From NCBI GenBank assembly GCA_947476405.1, contig CANJQG010000004.1, forward strand, positions 1 through 64,000: DNA of 64,000 bases. The letters run 5' to 3'. The number at the start of each line of letters is the position of its first letter. The first letter of the stretch is position 1. Of the stretch, positions 50,684 to 60,699 are shown in pieces. The stretch is from Thiotrichales bacterium (GTDB lineage Bacteria > Pseudomonadota > Gammaproteobacteria > Francisellales > CACEW01). The translations under genes and the position numbers were made by a program. The notes beneath the pieces are model-generated. The model was not told where the DNA came from, did not search any database, and saw nothing but the letters and a program-made list of their open reading frames with translations.

Positions 50684-52669
50684 ATGCTTGAACATCTCAT
50701 TTTTGGCAAACTGACACTCGATGCCATCCCCTACAAAAACCCGATCGTTATGGGTGCGGGCGGTGGAATGATGGGCTTGGTTGCCCTTCTCGTGATGGGT
50801 TCTCTGTTCTATTTCAAACGCTGGACTTGGCTATGGAAAGAGTGGCTGACTTCTGTTGATCATAAAAAAATTGGGATTATGTATATTATCCTCGCCTTTT
50901 TAATGTTATTACGCGGGTTTGCAGATGCCATTATGATGCGAACACAGCAGGCCATCGCGGTGGGCAACTCGATGGGCTATTTACCACCAGATCATTATGA
51001 TCAAATCTTCACCGCGCATGGGGTGGTCATGATTTTCTTTGTGGCAATGTCTTTTGTATTTGGCCTGACAAATCTTGTCGTGCCTTTACAAATTGGTGCA
51101 CGCGATGTGGCCTATCCTTATCTCAACTCTTTAAGCTTTTGGCTTTCAGCCATGGGTGCAATGTTATTAATGGTTTCTTTGCTTGTCGGTGATTTTGCAG
51201 CAACTGGCTGGTTAGCCTATCCGCCTCTTTCTGAATTACAATACAGTCCAGGTGTAGGCGTCGATTATTATCTTTGGGCCTTGACGGTTTCGGGCTTTGG
51301 AACCTTAATTGGTGGAATCAATATTCTCGTGACCATTATCAAAATGCGTTGCCCAGGCATGAGCCTCATGAAAATGCCTCTTTTTACCTGGTCAGTCCTC
51401 TGCTCCATGATTTTGATTGTCATTGCATTCCCCATTCTCAATATCACTTTGGGCATGCTCTTTTTTGATCGTTTCTTTGGCATGCACTTTTTTACGTCAG
51501 GAATGGGCGGAAACCCGATGATGTATATCAATTTGATTTGGACTTGGGGACATCCAGAGGTCTATATTTTAGTCTTGCCCGCCTTTGGTATTTTCTCTGA
51601 AGTGATTTCAACTTTTTCTAAAAAAACTATTTTCGGTTATGCTGCGATGGTTTGGGCGACGTTTGTCATTACCTTTCTGTCCTTTACCGTCTGGGTGCAT
51701 CACTTCTTTACCATGGGCGCTGGAGCAGACGTCAATGCGGTCTTCGGGATTGCGACGATGATTATTTCGGTACCGACTGGCGTCAAAATTTTCAACTGGA
51801 TGGCGACGATGTATCGTGGCCGGATTACGTTTTCAACGCCCATGATGTGGGCCGTTGCCTTCTTAATTACCTTCTCCATTGGTGGAATGACGGGGGTATT
51901 GATGTCCGTTCCCGGAGTTGATTTCCAAATGCATAACAGCGTATTTTTGATTGCGCATTTCCATAATACGATTATTGGCGGCGTCCTCTTTGGCTTGTTT
52001 GCAGGCTATACGTATTGGTTTCCCAAAGCAACCGGTATTAAATTAAGTGAAAAACTGGGTAAATATATCTTCTGGTGTTGGTTCCTGGGCTTTCTTTTGG
52101 CCTTTATGCCTCTGTATGCATTGGGCTTGATGGGCATGACACGACGAATTAATCATTATTCAGTTGCATCAGGTTTTCATCCATTTCTAGTCTGCGCATG
52201 CGTGGGTGCCTTTGTGATTATGGCAGGCATTGTGCTTCAACTCGTTCAATTGGGACATGCCATGAAAAATCATGCTAAAAATAAAGTCGGTGCTGATCCC
52301 TGGGATGGTCGAACTTTGGAATGGTCGATTCCCTCACCTCCGCCCTTCTATAATTTTGCGCATGAACCGCATGTTCGTCATCGCGATGACTTTTGGCATA
52401 CCAAACAAGCGGGGACCCCGCCTTCAAATAAACCCTACGAAGATATTCACATGCCTAAAAATACTTCGCTGGGCTTTATTGTCGGAGTTTTAGCGGGTCT
52501 CTTTGCTTTTGCCATGGTCTGGGAAATGCCGATTCCAGGAACAGTGACCGGTATAGCACTGGTAATCTGTATTCTAGTCCGGACGTTCAATTTTAAAACC
52601 GACTATTATGTTAAGGCTGCTGAAGTCGAAAAAATTGAAGCCACTTATTTAAAAGGAGCAAGCGCATGA
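50684..52669 (+). CDS. cyoB: Cytochrome bo3 quinol oxidase subunit I
   Basis: A 661-residue haem-copper subunit of about 15 helices, close to E. coli's 663. Ligand His residues are in the FTAHGVVMIFFVAM helix (haem b), WGHPEVYILVLPAFG with the His-Tyr pair at copper, VWVHHFFTMG (copper) and IAHFHNTIIGG (both haems). It reduces O2 to water and pumps protons. It overlaps cyoC by four bases. Confidence 0.98.
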   Translation: MLEHLIFGKLTLDAIPYKNPIVMGAGGGMMGLVALLVMGSLFYFKRWTWLWKEWLTSVDHKKIGIMYIILAFLMLLRGFADAIMMRTQQAIAVGNSMGYLPPDHYDQIFTAHGVVMIFFVAMSFVFGLTNLVVPLQIGARDVAYPYLNSLSFWLSAMGAMLLMVSLLVGDFAATGWLAYPPLSELQYSPGVGVDYYLWALTVSGFGTLIGGINILVTIIKMRCPGMSLMKMPLFTWSVLCSMILIVIAFPILNITLGMLFFDRFFGMHFFTSGMGGNPMMYINLIWTWGHPEVYILVLPAFGIFSEVISTFSKKTIFGYAAMVWATFVITFLSFTVWVHHFFTMGAGADVNAVFGIATMIISVPTGVKIFNWMATMYRGRITFSTPMMWAVAFLITFSIGGMTGVLMSVPGVDFQMHNSVFLIAHFHNTIIGGVLFGLFAGYTYWFPKATGIKLSEKLGKYIFWCWFLGFLLAFMPLYALGLMGMTRRINHYSVASGFHPFLVCACVGAFVIMAGIVLQLVQLGHAMKNHAKNKVGADPWDGRTLEWSIPSPPPFYNFAHEPHVRHRDDFWHTKQAGTPPSNKPYEDIHMPKNTSLGFIVGVLAGLFAFAMVWEMPIPGTVTGIALVICILVRTFNFKTDYYVKAAEVEKIEATYLKGASA

Positions 52670-53271
52670 CGACTCATTCCGTCACAGATCATTCCCATGG
52701 CCATCATCACGATGGCCCCGATGCCAAGGCCACGTTTGGATTTTGGATTTATATCATGACCGATTGCATGATGTTTGCCGCGCTGTTTGCGACATATATT
52801 GTCTTGCGAAATAATACGTATGGCGGCCCCGGCATTACGCTCATTTCGAATTTGCATGATGTCCTAGCCCGCAGTATTGTTTTATTAGTGATGGTACTGA
52901 CTTCAGGCTTAAGTATGGTCGCAATGCATCGACAATCCGTTTGTAAAACACAATTCTGGCTCATCATCAGCTTTTTAATCGGACTACTGTTTTTAGGAAT
53001 GCAATATCAAGAGTTTGATTGTGTATTCAAAATGGGATACACCTGGCAGAGCAATGCCTTTATGTCAGCTTACTTCACGACTGTTGGTCTTTTTTGTGTT
53101 CATATTGTGGTGGTATTATTATGGACAGTTATTTTGATGATTCAATTGGCGATGCAAAAATTTAGTTCAATGATGCAAACCCGACTGATTTGTTTGAATA
53201 TGTTTTTAAACTTTTTAAGCATTATCTGGATATTTGTATTCAGTATTGTTTATTTAATGGGAGCGATTTAA
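52666..53271 (+). CDS. cyoC: Cytochrome bo3 quinol oxidase subunit III
   Basis: A 201-residue, five-helix subunit. A His-rich N-terminus (DHSHGHHHDG) precedes FGFWIYIMTDCMMFAALFATY, the standard first helix of bo3 subunit III. It ends NFLSIIWIFVFSIVYLMG. ATGA overlap with cyoB. Confidence 0.96.
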   Translation: MTTHSVTDHSHGHHHDGPDAKATFGFWIYIMTDCMMFAALFATYIVLRNNTYGGPGITLISNLHDVLARSIVLLVMVLTSGLSMVAMHRQSVCKTQFWLIISFLIGLLFLGMQYQEFDCVFKMGYTWQSNAFMSAYFTTVGLFCVHIVVVLLWTVILMIQLAMQKFSSMMQTRLICLNMFLNFLSIIWIFVFSIVYLMGAI

Positions 53272-53272
53272 G

Positions 53273-53590
53273 ATGGCTAAAAATAAAGGCAATGGCTTAT
53301 TGGCCTCCTATTTAATTGGTTTCGTGATTTCCGTTGTATTGACGATCATCAGCTTTAATCTAGTCATGCATCATCACTTTTCAAGTATTGATCTTTACAC
53401 TTCTATTGCGCTCTTGGCAGTACTCTTGTTATTTGTACAATCGATATTTTTTCTTCGTTTGAATGCAAAAGCCAGTTATGACAAATGGAATTTAGTCGTG
53501 TTTTTCTTCACCATTTTCATTATTTGTTTGGTTGTTTCAGGCTCGCTCTGGATCATGTATAACCTCAATTACAATATGGTGAGTCATTAG
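53273..53590 (+). CDS. cyoD: Cytochrome bo3 quinol oxidase subunit IV
   Basis: A 105-residue, three-helix accessory subunit (E. coli 109). LLASYLIGFVISVVLTIISF and VQSIFFLRLNAK are typical. It begins one base after cyoC, and its stop overlaps the cyoE start by one base. Confidence 0.95.
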   Translation: MAKNKGNGLLASYLIGFVISVVLTIISFNLVMHHHFSSIDLYTSIALLAVLLLFVQSIFFLRLNAKASYDKWNLVVFFFTIFIICLVVSGSLWIMYNLNYNMVSH

Positions 53591-54432
53591 TGAAGTTTTT
53601 TGAGGTCACTAAGCCTGGGATTATTTTTGGAAATGTCGTTACAGTTTCGGGCGGTTTTTTTTTAGGGTCTCATACGCATTTTAATTTTTGGCTATTTCTG
53701 TCTACCTTACTGGCAATGTCACTTGTTGTCGCATGTGGTTGCGTACTCAATAATATAATTGATCGAGACATTGATCACCTGATGGATCGCACTAAAAATA
53801 GAGTCATCGTAAAAGGCTTGATCTCTCTACCAATTGCTTTTTTTTATGCCTTGATTTTGGGTGCGTTGGGGTTTGTGATTTTTTATTTTGGCACTAATCT
53901 TTTAGCGCTGAGCGTTGCTGCGATTGGCCTGTTTTTTTATGTCATCGTGTATAGTCTATTCTGGAAGCGTCGCTCAACCTTAGGAACCACCATTGGTGGC
54001 ATTGCTGGCGCAGTTCCCCCTGTTGTGGGTTATTGTGCGGCAACTCATCAATTTAACGCCGCTGCAGTCATTTTGTTTCTGATTTTATTTTTCTGGCAAA
54101 TGCCCCACTTTTATGCAATTTCGATCTATCGCCTAAAAGATTTCGCCGCAGCAGGCATCCCTATATTACCGATTAAAAAAAGCATTCCATACACCAAAGT
54201 CTGCATTCTTCTTTACATCATCGCCTTTACAATTGTTGCGGTGATGCCCACTCTTTTCGGCTATATCGGCTGGATTTATTTTAGCGTTGCACTCGCTCTA
54301 GGATTGATATGGCTTGCCTTAGGCATCAAAGGATTTCGCACCCAAGATAATCGACGCTGGGCGCGTAAAATGTTTTTATTTTCAATCCTTAATATCACGC
54401 TGTTATCTTTAGTCATGATAGTCAAAATGTAA
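53590..54432 (+). CDS. cyoE: Protohaem IX farnesyltransferase (haem O synthase)
   Basis: A 280-residue UbiA-type prenyltransferase that makes haem O for the bo3 oxidase. The first Asp-rich motif NNIIDRDIDHLMDRTKNR and a second region YRLKDFAAAGIPILP bind farnesyl diphosphate through Mg2+. Nine helices are visible. GTG at 53590 is the start. Confidence 0.96.
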   Translation: MKFFEVTKPGIIFGNVVTVSGGFFLGSHTHFNFWLFLSTLLAMSLVVACGCVLNNIIDRDIDHLMDRTKNRVIVKGLISLPIAFFYALILGALGFVIFYFGTNLLALSVAAIGLFFYVIVYSLFWKRRSTLGTTIGGIAGAVPPVVGYCAATHQFNAAAVILFLILFFWQMPHFYAISIYRLKDFAAAGIPILPIKKSIPYTKVCILLYIIAFTIVAVMPTLFGYIGWIYFSVALALGLIWLALGIKGFRTQDNRRWARKMFLFSILNITLLSLVMIVKM

Positions 54433-54478
54433 GCCCCCTAAAATCAGAAATAACAATGATATTTGAATAGCGCCACAT

Positions 54479-55249
54479 TTACAAAAAGTAGTTCAACTCA
54501 CCCAGAATAATACTTGGAATCAACGTACCTGCATTGGCCGCATTATCGCCATGAAGTTTAACAGGAAAATAATAGTCATATTCAAAGCGAAATGAAAGCC
54601 TTGGTGTAAAAAAATACTCATCGCCCACCCCTAAAATAGGGTTAATTTGGTTCCAGAAATTGCTATGATTGCTCGAATTCGTTTGAGCATACAGTGGGAT
54701 CGTTCGCGCATCAGGCGTATTGGGTAAAAAATTGAGATCAATTTCCACATTACTTTGTGTGGTGACATTCATATAGGCCGCTCCTGCCCGGGCAAATAAA
54801 TCAAACTTTTGCGTAATGGGATAGTTAAATTTAGCGCTTAAATCAATCGCACTGGCATTAATGGTATTTTTAACATTTAAATTTTCGTTGAAATAGTGGT
54901 TCACAGGTGCGAAATTAGAAATACATTTTTCCAAGTCGCCCGAGGTGCAGATAAATTGATTGTTACTGCCGTTATTATGATAGGTTCCAATGTTGGTATA
55001 CCCTAATTCTATACCCCAATGACGGGTGAATTGATATCCTAAATAAAGTCGCCCCCCTAATACCCCATGCTCTGCATCGGCAATCGGGAATAATTCATAA
55101 TCAGGCTTAAAATATTGAATCCCCACCCCAGCACCCGCACCCACATAAACTTTTGAAAAAAGGGTATCATCCGCTGAAAGAAACAATGGAACAAAGATAA
55201 ACATGAAAAAACTTAGGGCGCGAAACTTTAAAGTTGAACTAAAAAACAA
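54479..55249 (-). CDS. Outer membrane beta-barrel protein (OmpA/OmpW-like porin family)
   Basis: A 256-residue protein with an N-terminal signal (hydrophobic FFMFIFVPLFLSA, cut near residue 25) and alternating polar/hydrophobic strands. Marks of an eight-strand barrel are VYVGAGAGVGIQYF, GRLYLGYQFTRHWGIELGYT, FDLFARAGAAYMN, PRLSFRFEYDYYFP and the C-terminal GELNYFL with final aromatic-Leu. No OmpA peptidoglycan domain follows. The start is uncertain: TTG 55249 or ATG 55204. Confidence 0.75.
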   Translation of the reverse strand: MFFSSTLKFRALSFFMFIFVPLFLSADDTLFSKVYVGAGAGVGIQYFKPDYELFPIADAEHGVLGGRLYLGYQFTRHWGIELGYTNIGTYHNNGSNNQFICTSGDLEKCISNFAPVNHYFNENLNVKNTINASAIDLSAKFNYPITQKFDLFARAGAAYMNVTTQSNVEIDLNFLPNTPDARTIPLYAQTNSSNHSNFWNQINPILGVGDEYFFTPRLSFRFEYDYYFPVKLHGDNAANAGTLIPSIILGELNYFL

Positions 55250-55318
55250 ATTTTCTTAAGATAGCATTTGAATACGAAGCATGATATAACATTGGCAGGT
55301 CATCATCAATGTAAAACT

Positions 55319-56287
55319 ATGAACCAAAGCACTTTTATTTCAGGCTGGTATGCTATTTTGCCCTCGCATATTTTAAAAAATAAACCAATGCCTTTAAAAC
55401 GCTTTGGCATTGATTTGGTTTTATGGCGTCAAAACAATCATCAACTCTCTATTTTTCTAGATCGCTGTCCACATCGAGGCGCAAAACTGAGCTTGGGCAA
55501 AGTGCATGATGATCACATTCAATGTCCTTTTCATGGATTTCGATTTGACAGTCAAGGCCAATGTGCTTTTGCGCCAGAATTTAACAAGCCGATTCCAGGT
55601 CTCCAAGCCCGTTGTTTTGAGGCAAAAGAAGCCTTTGACATGATTTGGATCTATTGGGGAGAAGGCGCGCCTCAGCCCTTTGAATATCAAGCACTATCTG
55701 ATATCCATACTCAATTTAAAACCTACAGCACTATTCAAAAAATATGGCATTCTCACATGACTTATTGCATTGAAAATCAGCTAGATTACACTCATTTACG
55801 TTTTGTACATAAAAGTACGATTGGCAGAGGTTTCAAAATGCCAGAAAATCCAAAAGTGGTGACTGGCGATCAAAAAATCAGTATTTATTTTAACAACCAA
55901 GATGTCCCTGCAACCACCTTTTTATTCACTAACGCCTGGATTTTAAATATCAGCCAGAAAATGAAGCTGGTATTGTATTTTTGCCCAATTGATGCGACGC
56001 AGACACAACTCTACTTGTATAGTTACCGCCAGTTTTTAAGCCAACCAATCATTAAAAAAATAGTAGATCCGCTGATCAATTTATCAAATCGCATTATTTT
56101 AAAACAGGATCAGCATGTTGTTGCATCACAGGGGACGTTGCCCTCCTATCTTGCAGAAGAGGATAGGCTGATGCGTCATGATCAGGCTATTCGCGATTTT
56201 CGCCAGATTTGGATTGAGAAGCTAATAAATGAACGCATTGAGCCGGATATGCAAAATGAATATCATGCGCAATTTTTACGGCAATGA
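55319..56287 (+). CDS. Rieske non-haem iron oxygenase
   Basis: A protein of about 322 residues with an N-terminal Rieske domain (CPHRGAKL and CPFHGFRF as the two Cys-x-His pairs) and a C-terminal mononuclear-iron domain (ENQLDYTHLRFVH, the Asp and two His pattern). The layout is like that of single-component ring-hydroxylating or demethylating oxygenases such as VanA or plant PaO-like enzymes. Substrate and reductase partner are unknown. The start is uncertain; ATG 55319 gives the family N-terminus ISGWYAILPS. Its last 101 bases overlap the convergent MscS gene. Confidence 0.82.
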   Translation: MNQSTFISGWYAILPSHILKNKPMPLKRFGIDLVLWRQNNHQLSIFLDRCPHRGAKLSLGKVHDDHIQCPFHGFRFDSQGQCAFAPEFNKPIPGLQARCFEAKEAFDMIWIYWGEGAPQPFEYQALSDIHTQFKTYSTIQKIWHSHMTYCIENQLDYTHLRFVHKSTIGRGFKMPENPKVVTGDQKISIYFNNQDVPATTFLFTNAWILNISQKMKLVLYFCPIDATQTQLYLYSYRQFLSQPIIKKIVDPLINLSNRIILKQDQHVVASQGTLPSYLAEEDRLMRHDQAIRDFRQIWIEKLINERIEPDMQNEYHAQFLRQ

Positions 56288-57050
56288 TCCAATCTTGGGT
56301 AATCAAATCAATGATTTTTTTCCGGCTGTTTGGATAATAAAAAAAAGTCGACTCTAGGCGAATCAAAGAGCCATCAGATTCATGAGGAGAAAGAAATACT
56401 TCAGGCAACACCTGGAGATGACTTTTATTATTTTTTTTGACCTTTAACTTAGCGTAAATTTCCTGTGTATGTTTGCAAATAATTTCATGCAGAATTTTTT
56501 TTGCCTGAACGGCATCACTTTCGACAGTGATATAAGTCGAAAAATAAAAGCTTAGATGCTCACTTAGTTCAGAATGGTTGATGAGCTCATGAGTAAAAAT
56601 AAAATGATTGGGCACTTTAAGATAACCATGCTTTGTATTGGCTTTAGAAAGCAGCGTGAATTCTTGCCAGCCCGTTGAAATAATCTCTCCTGAATGTCCT
56701 TTAATAGAAATATGATCTCCAATTTTGAAAAGATTTTTACTTTTAATCAATAGCTTGGCACTCATATTTAAAATGAGCTCTTTATGAGTCACCACTAATG
56801 CAGCACCCATTAAAGAGGCTAAGGCTGTAAAAATACGGAGCGTTTCAAACCAAATTTCCCCCACAATATAGACACTCAAAAAAATCGATACGTAGGCGAT
56901 ACGGCCAGTCCATACTTGTCTATAATTTTCATTTTTAATTATTTTATGTAAAAAAATACGCATCATTCCATAAGCTAAAGCCATCAGCATTAAGACGACA
57001 GCGCTACCCATTAAATTATTGAGATTATTATTAACCCAGGCTAAGATCAT
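56187..57050 (-). CDS. MscS-family small-conductance mechanosensitive channel-like protein
   Basis: A 287-residue membrane protein with about three N-terminal helices, a pore-lining helix (TALASLMGAALVVTHKELI) and the beta domain (FKIGDHISIKGHSGEIISTGW, then YLKVPNHFIF) of MscS. The pore helix has fewer Gly/Ala pairs than E. coli MscS, so gating may differ. It forms an apparent operon with the UPF0114 gene two bases before it. Confidence 0.8.
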   Translation of the reverse strand: MILAWVNNNLNNLMGSAVVLMLMALAYGMMRIFLHKIIKNENYRQVWTGRIAYVSIFLSVYIVGEIWFETLRIFTALASLMGAALVVTHKELILNMSAKLLIKSKNLFKIGDHISIKGHSGEIISTGWQEFTLLSKANTKHGYLKVPNHFIFTHELINHSELSEHLSFYFSTYITVESDAVQAKKILHEIICKHTQEIYAKLKVKKNNKSHLQVLPEVFLSPHESDGSLIRLESTFFYYPNSRKKIIDLITQDWIIAVKIAHDIHFAYPAQCVHLLASQSKSGENRE

Positions 57051-57052
57051 TT

Positions 57053-57553
57053 TTATCCCCGCTTCATTTTTGAAAAATGAAACAAACTCACAATACTCAG
57101 ACTAATCGCTAAAATGCTTAACGAAAAATATAATAAATCAATGCTATGATCATAAGTCATTTCAATTGCAAATTTAAAATACTCAATGAGCAAGGCAAGC
57201 ACAATGGTTTTACTTAGGATATCCTTTAATTGATCTAGGCTCTTAATGCTTAAAACCGAATTTTTTGAAATTCCCATTGATTGCTCATCATTTAAAAAGA
57301 GACTATATATCCCATTGCTAAAAATATAAAATAAAAATGCAATTAAATACTGATCAATTGAAAAAATGGCCATCGCAATCGCTGATTTTGTTAGAACATA
57401 GTCAAAATGGACCGCCCAAATTGCGGGCAATGCAATTATGGCTTGAATCAGCGTCATTGTTGCCATAATCAGCATGAAGAAAAAGCCAAGCAAGCCTGTA
57501 ATGCAAGGGATATAAATCAATTTTTTTGATATTTTTAGAATTTTATAAAACAT
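57053..57553 (-). CDS. UPF0114 (YqhA-like) membrane protein
   Basis: A 166-residue protein of four membrane helices. SNGIYSLFLND, KSLDQLKDILSKTIVLALLIEYFKF-type spacing and the final helix match the UPF0114 plan. Function is unknown for the family. Two bases separate it from the MscS gene. Confidence 0.75.
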   Translation of the reverse strand: MFYKILKISKKLIYIPCITGLLGFFFMLIMATMTLIQAIIALPAIWAVHFDYVLTKSAIAMAIFSIDQYLIAFLFYIFSNGIYSLFLNDEQSMGISKNSVLSIKSLDQLKDILSKTIVLALLIEYFKFAIEMTYDHSIDLLYFSLSILAISLSIVSLFHFSKMKRG

Positions 57554-57568
57554 TTTTTTCTCCTATTA

Positions 57569-58402
57569 TCATGGATTACAGTACTCACAATATTGAAGCG
57601 GCGCTTGGGTCAGACCATCCAGGCGCTTTGATTTTTCAACGTATTCGCAGGATACGCATTGTTTTAATCGAAACTGGTAGAGTGTGCTAGGGGCCTCACA
57701 GCATTCGCACAAGAGCTTGCCTGTTGTCGCCAATTTTCCAAATCCTGGACTCCTGCATTGCGGGCAGTGCTGCAGGATTCGCTGTGCCAATTTTTCTGCA
57801 GCCGTTGCAATGACGGTCATGCGTGATGGGTTGAAACACGCACGCATATCGGCTTCTAAGCGTATTTGCTGTGACTGTTTAAATGCTTGTTCTATTGCAG
57901 TGTTTAAGGAAAGGGCGTCTGTAATGCCTTTTTGAATTGATCCGCTTTCTAATGCCCTGACGATTAAGCCATGGCTAGGAAACGCTACCTGTTTTAAAAA
58001 GGCTGCATAATCATCACCAGCGTTGAGATCGAACTGTGCATAATTGGTCTCTGTAGAGATCACGCTTTCAATGATTTCAATACCGTGTTTTAGATCAATG
58101 AGGCCGATCAATTCAATATCTGCAGGAATCATAAAGAAATCAGGATGCGGGCCAAAACTACCCTCACTGGCAATGGCATAGTCATAGCCCGCTTTTTGTG
58201 CCGCATGTGTGGCTTTCGCAATCAAAGTGGCGAGTGGATTTTGCAGACGCGGAACTTCTCCTGCAAACGTACCAAATTGATCGCTGTCAAAATCTTTGGC
58301 CACGTCGATATCACAGCCAATTAAACGTTTGAAAATCGGCTGGATAACGCGCTCTTTGTGGTGTTTCGTGGCGACTAGGATTCGGGTATTGCGATAGCGC
58401 AT
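57569..58402 (-). CDS. DUF6671-like protein with C-terminal zinc ribbon
   Basis: A 277-residue soluble protein. The N-terminal domain opens RILVATKHHKERVIQPIF and has FGTFAGEVPR and ASEGSFGPHP motifs. Residues about 215-275 hold four CxxC-type pairs (CPQC, CECC, CVSC, CEYC), enough for two zinc sites. I link it to the DUF6671 group from this layout. It overlaps the end of dabA by 28 bases, so it is probably co-expressed with the bicarbonate accumulator; its part in that system is unknown. Confidence 0.7.
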   Translation of the reverse strand: MRYRNTRILVATKHHKERVIQPIFKRLIGCDIDVAKDFDSDQFGTFAGEVPRLQNPLATLIAKATHAAQKAGYDYAIASEGSFGPHPDFFMIPADIELIGLIDLKHGIEIIESVISTETNYAQFDLNAGDDYAAFLKQVAFPSHGLIVRALESGSIQKGITDALSLNTAIEQAFKQSQQIRLEADMRACFNPSRMTVIATAAEKLAQRILQHCPQCRSPGFGKLATTGKLLCECCEAPSTLYQFRLKQCVSCEYVEKSKRLDGLTQAPLQYCEYCNP

Positions 58403-60699
58403 GTGGGCTGCTCCGGTTCAATCACAGTAAGAGACAGCCAGTGGCCATGAATCAATTGTTGTAACAGTGGCTGGCGTTGAATAATATCAATAACACGCTG
58501 CTGAGGGGCATAGACCACAATCAATAAACGCTGAGGCTGATGAAGTAGTTGATTGCCAAAGCGGACACTTTGCTCGGGCAGGCCGATTTTTAAGTCGCTG
58601 TCATTGCCTTCGACCACGCCAATTCTACCGACGATGCTGTGAAGGGTTTTATTGCCTGCGCCAAAAAAGTCTGGGTTAACGGTCGAAAAATAATATTGCG
58701 CGTTAATCCAATGCGCAACCACTGCTGGAGCACATAAAATCGACTCCAATATGCTTCCCGTTGCATCGCTTTTGGGATCATAGCAATGTAAAAAGGAGCG
58801 GCGCTCTAAGTCAATACCCCGAGTAAATAAACGTGGACCAATGATCAACGCGGCATTATTGGCCAGACCTAACTCTGGAATCATCTCAGCCCAATCAAAG
58901 GGTTTGCGCCAAAGCTTATTGCGGTTGGGCCAACTGATTAAGCGTTCTTGACGAAGGTCGCTGCTAGCCTGATGCAGGTCTTGTTGAAAAGTATGAAAGG
59001 TGGCATTGCTTGGAGTTGGGGTTGGAGCAAGCCAGCGGATTTCATCTGTGGTCGTGTTATGACATGCGGGGATAAATTGCGTCTCTTCTGGGATATCAAT
59101 CCCTTTATTGCGCAAGGCGTTTCGAATCTCAGGATCATTCAGGCTTTGTGCGGCCATTGTAGCATTCGCCATGCCGGAGTTTCCGCCGCAAGCGCCACAG
59201 TTCAGTGCGCTGGCAAATGGATTGTTGTCTGACTGTGATTCATGGCCACAAATCACGACCCATTGGGCAAAGTTTTGCGTTAAACCTATCGTTTGCAATA
59301 ATGATGCGGCACTATTCACTGCTTGTTCAAATGGAATATGGGACTGATACTGGGGAAGTGTTTTCTGCTTATGATGGCGCAGAGGAATCCACTCCTTGAT
59401 CCATAAGGCAGCCGCGGGAAATAGTGACAGCATTTCAACTAAGCCAAAACAACTGAGCGGATGATTTTTGCTATTTTCCAATACCGTTTTGGCCGCCTGT
59501 ATCGCTTGCCCTAAGCGTGTTTGTGGTCGGGTATTTTGGCTCACCACATCGCTTGGGCTGACCAACGCGGGGCATTGTAGGCGACAAGCGCTCGTCTCAT
59601 CCAGTTTAAAGATAAAGCCAAAAAAACCGGCAATCCCAAAAGTGTGATATTGCGGATGCTGCTCAAGTTTTCTCCGTAATCCTTCAGAACGGGCATCCAT
59701 GCAAAAAATCAATTGAACGGCAGGGCACGTATCGGTTTTAGGAGGGGATGGCTTCAAAATTTTTTCGAATAAATCCTGTTGATAGGCTTGCTCGTAAGCA
59801 GTTTGCCAGGTCAATAAAATATCCACATGATCTAGGGGTGGAATAAGAGCACTTCTGCTATTCGCGCGGTACCATTGCTGCCAAATCAAACTTTGTGAGG
59901 CGGTGCTTGATATCGCGATCACATCGTAGCTTGAATGGTTTGCCAGAATATATTCATAGCATAGCCACATTCCTACCAGGGTGATAAGATCCGCATCGCC
60001 TTCCAGCCAGGGGTTTTCGGGATGGCGCTGTAGCCATTGAATCAATCCCGCATAACCCTTGAGTTCTAATAAAATACGGCTGAAATAAACAGGCAGCATT
60101 GTTAAGGGAATGCCTATTTTTTGCAACAGATTTTCAATGGTCACTTCGATCGCGTGTTGTGGTTGAAGTAATGCTTTTAGTTTGGGTTGCTCAAGCACAA
60201 TAAAATGGCACCAAAAGGCCCAGAGTGATTGCTTGGGCTTGGGTAGCCAATTGGCCTCTCCTCGGTCAAAATAAGGGGTCATCCATTGTAGACATTGTTG
60301 CCTGACCCAGTTTTTGTGCTTGCCAGAGGGCAAATGATCCAACTGCTCGCTTAGCAAAATCAAAGTGTGCACGGGAGCGATTTCCTCGCAGAGCTTTTGC
60401 TGCAAGGCAAGATCCAACCAAAAATCGTTGTGCAGATAATCTGAGCCTAGGTTTTTTTGAATGGCTTTTTGGAGATGATCTGGGCTGATTGTGCCCGCTT
60501 TAAAAGCATCCATATAAAAACGGAGTGACATGGTGCCGGATTGACCATGAAGGCTATAGAGTTTCGACAAGACCGTTTTGATGCTGTGATGTTTAGCCTC
60601 CCAGAGCGGATTAGTCGCGATAAAGCTATTGAGTGGCCAGTATTCGCTAATCCATTCGCTGGCTTCGATGATTGCTTGTTTAATGATATCTGGATTCAT
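58375..60699 (-). CDS. dabA: Inorganic carbon accumulation protein DabA
   Basis: A 774-residue member of the DUF2309/UPF0753 family. DabA is a beta-carbonic-anhydrase-like zinc protein that, driven by DabB, converts CO2 to trapped bicarbonate. Zinc-site residues are present: Cys333 and Asp335 in FCMDARSEG, and a later His and Cys in ICGHESQSD and LNCGACGG. ATG 60699 is chosen because it overlaps the dabB stop (ATGA) and has GGGGA upstream; the codon at 60735 lies within dabB. No RuBisCO gene is in the window, so an anaplerotic use of bicarbonate is likelier than autotrophy. Confidence 0.92.
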   Translation of the reverse strand: MNPDIIKQAIIEASEWISEYWPLNSFIATNPLWEAKHHSIKTVLSKLYSLHGQSGTMSLRFYMDAFKAGTISPDHLQKAIQKNLGSDYLHNDFWLDLALQQKLCEEIAPVHTLILLSEQLDHLPSGKHKNWVRQQCLQWMTPYFDRGEANWLPKPKQSLWAFWCHFIVLEQPKLKALLQPQHAIEVTIENLLQKIGIPLTMLPVYFSRILLELKGYAGLIQWLQRHPENPWLEGDADLITLVGMWLCYEYILANHSSYDVIAISSTASQSLIWQQWYRANSRSALIPPLDHVDILLTWQTAYEQAYQQDLFEKILKPSPPKTDTCPAVQLIFCMDARSEGLRRKLEQHPQYHTFGIAGFFGFIFKLDETSACRLQCPALVSPSDVVSQNTRPQTRLGQAIQAAKTVLENSKNHPLSCFGLVEMLSLFPAAALWIKEWIPLRHHKQKTLPQYQSHIPFEQAVNSAASLLQTIGLTQNFAQWVVICGHESQSDNNPFASALNCGACGGNSGMANATMAAQSLNDPEIRNALRNKGIDIPEETQFIPACHNTTTDEIRWLAPTPTPSNATFHTFQQDLHQASSDLRQERLISWPNRNKLWRKPFDWAEMIPELGLANNAALIIGPRLFTRGIDLERRSFLHCYDPKSDATGSILESILCAPAVVAHWINAQYYFSTVNPDFFGAGNKTLHSIVGRIGVVEGNDSDLKIGLPEQSVRFGNQLLHQPQRLLIVVYAPQQRVIDIIQRQPLLQQLIHGHWLSLTVIEPEQPTCAIAIPES

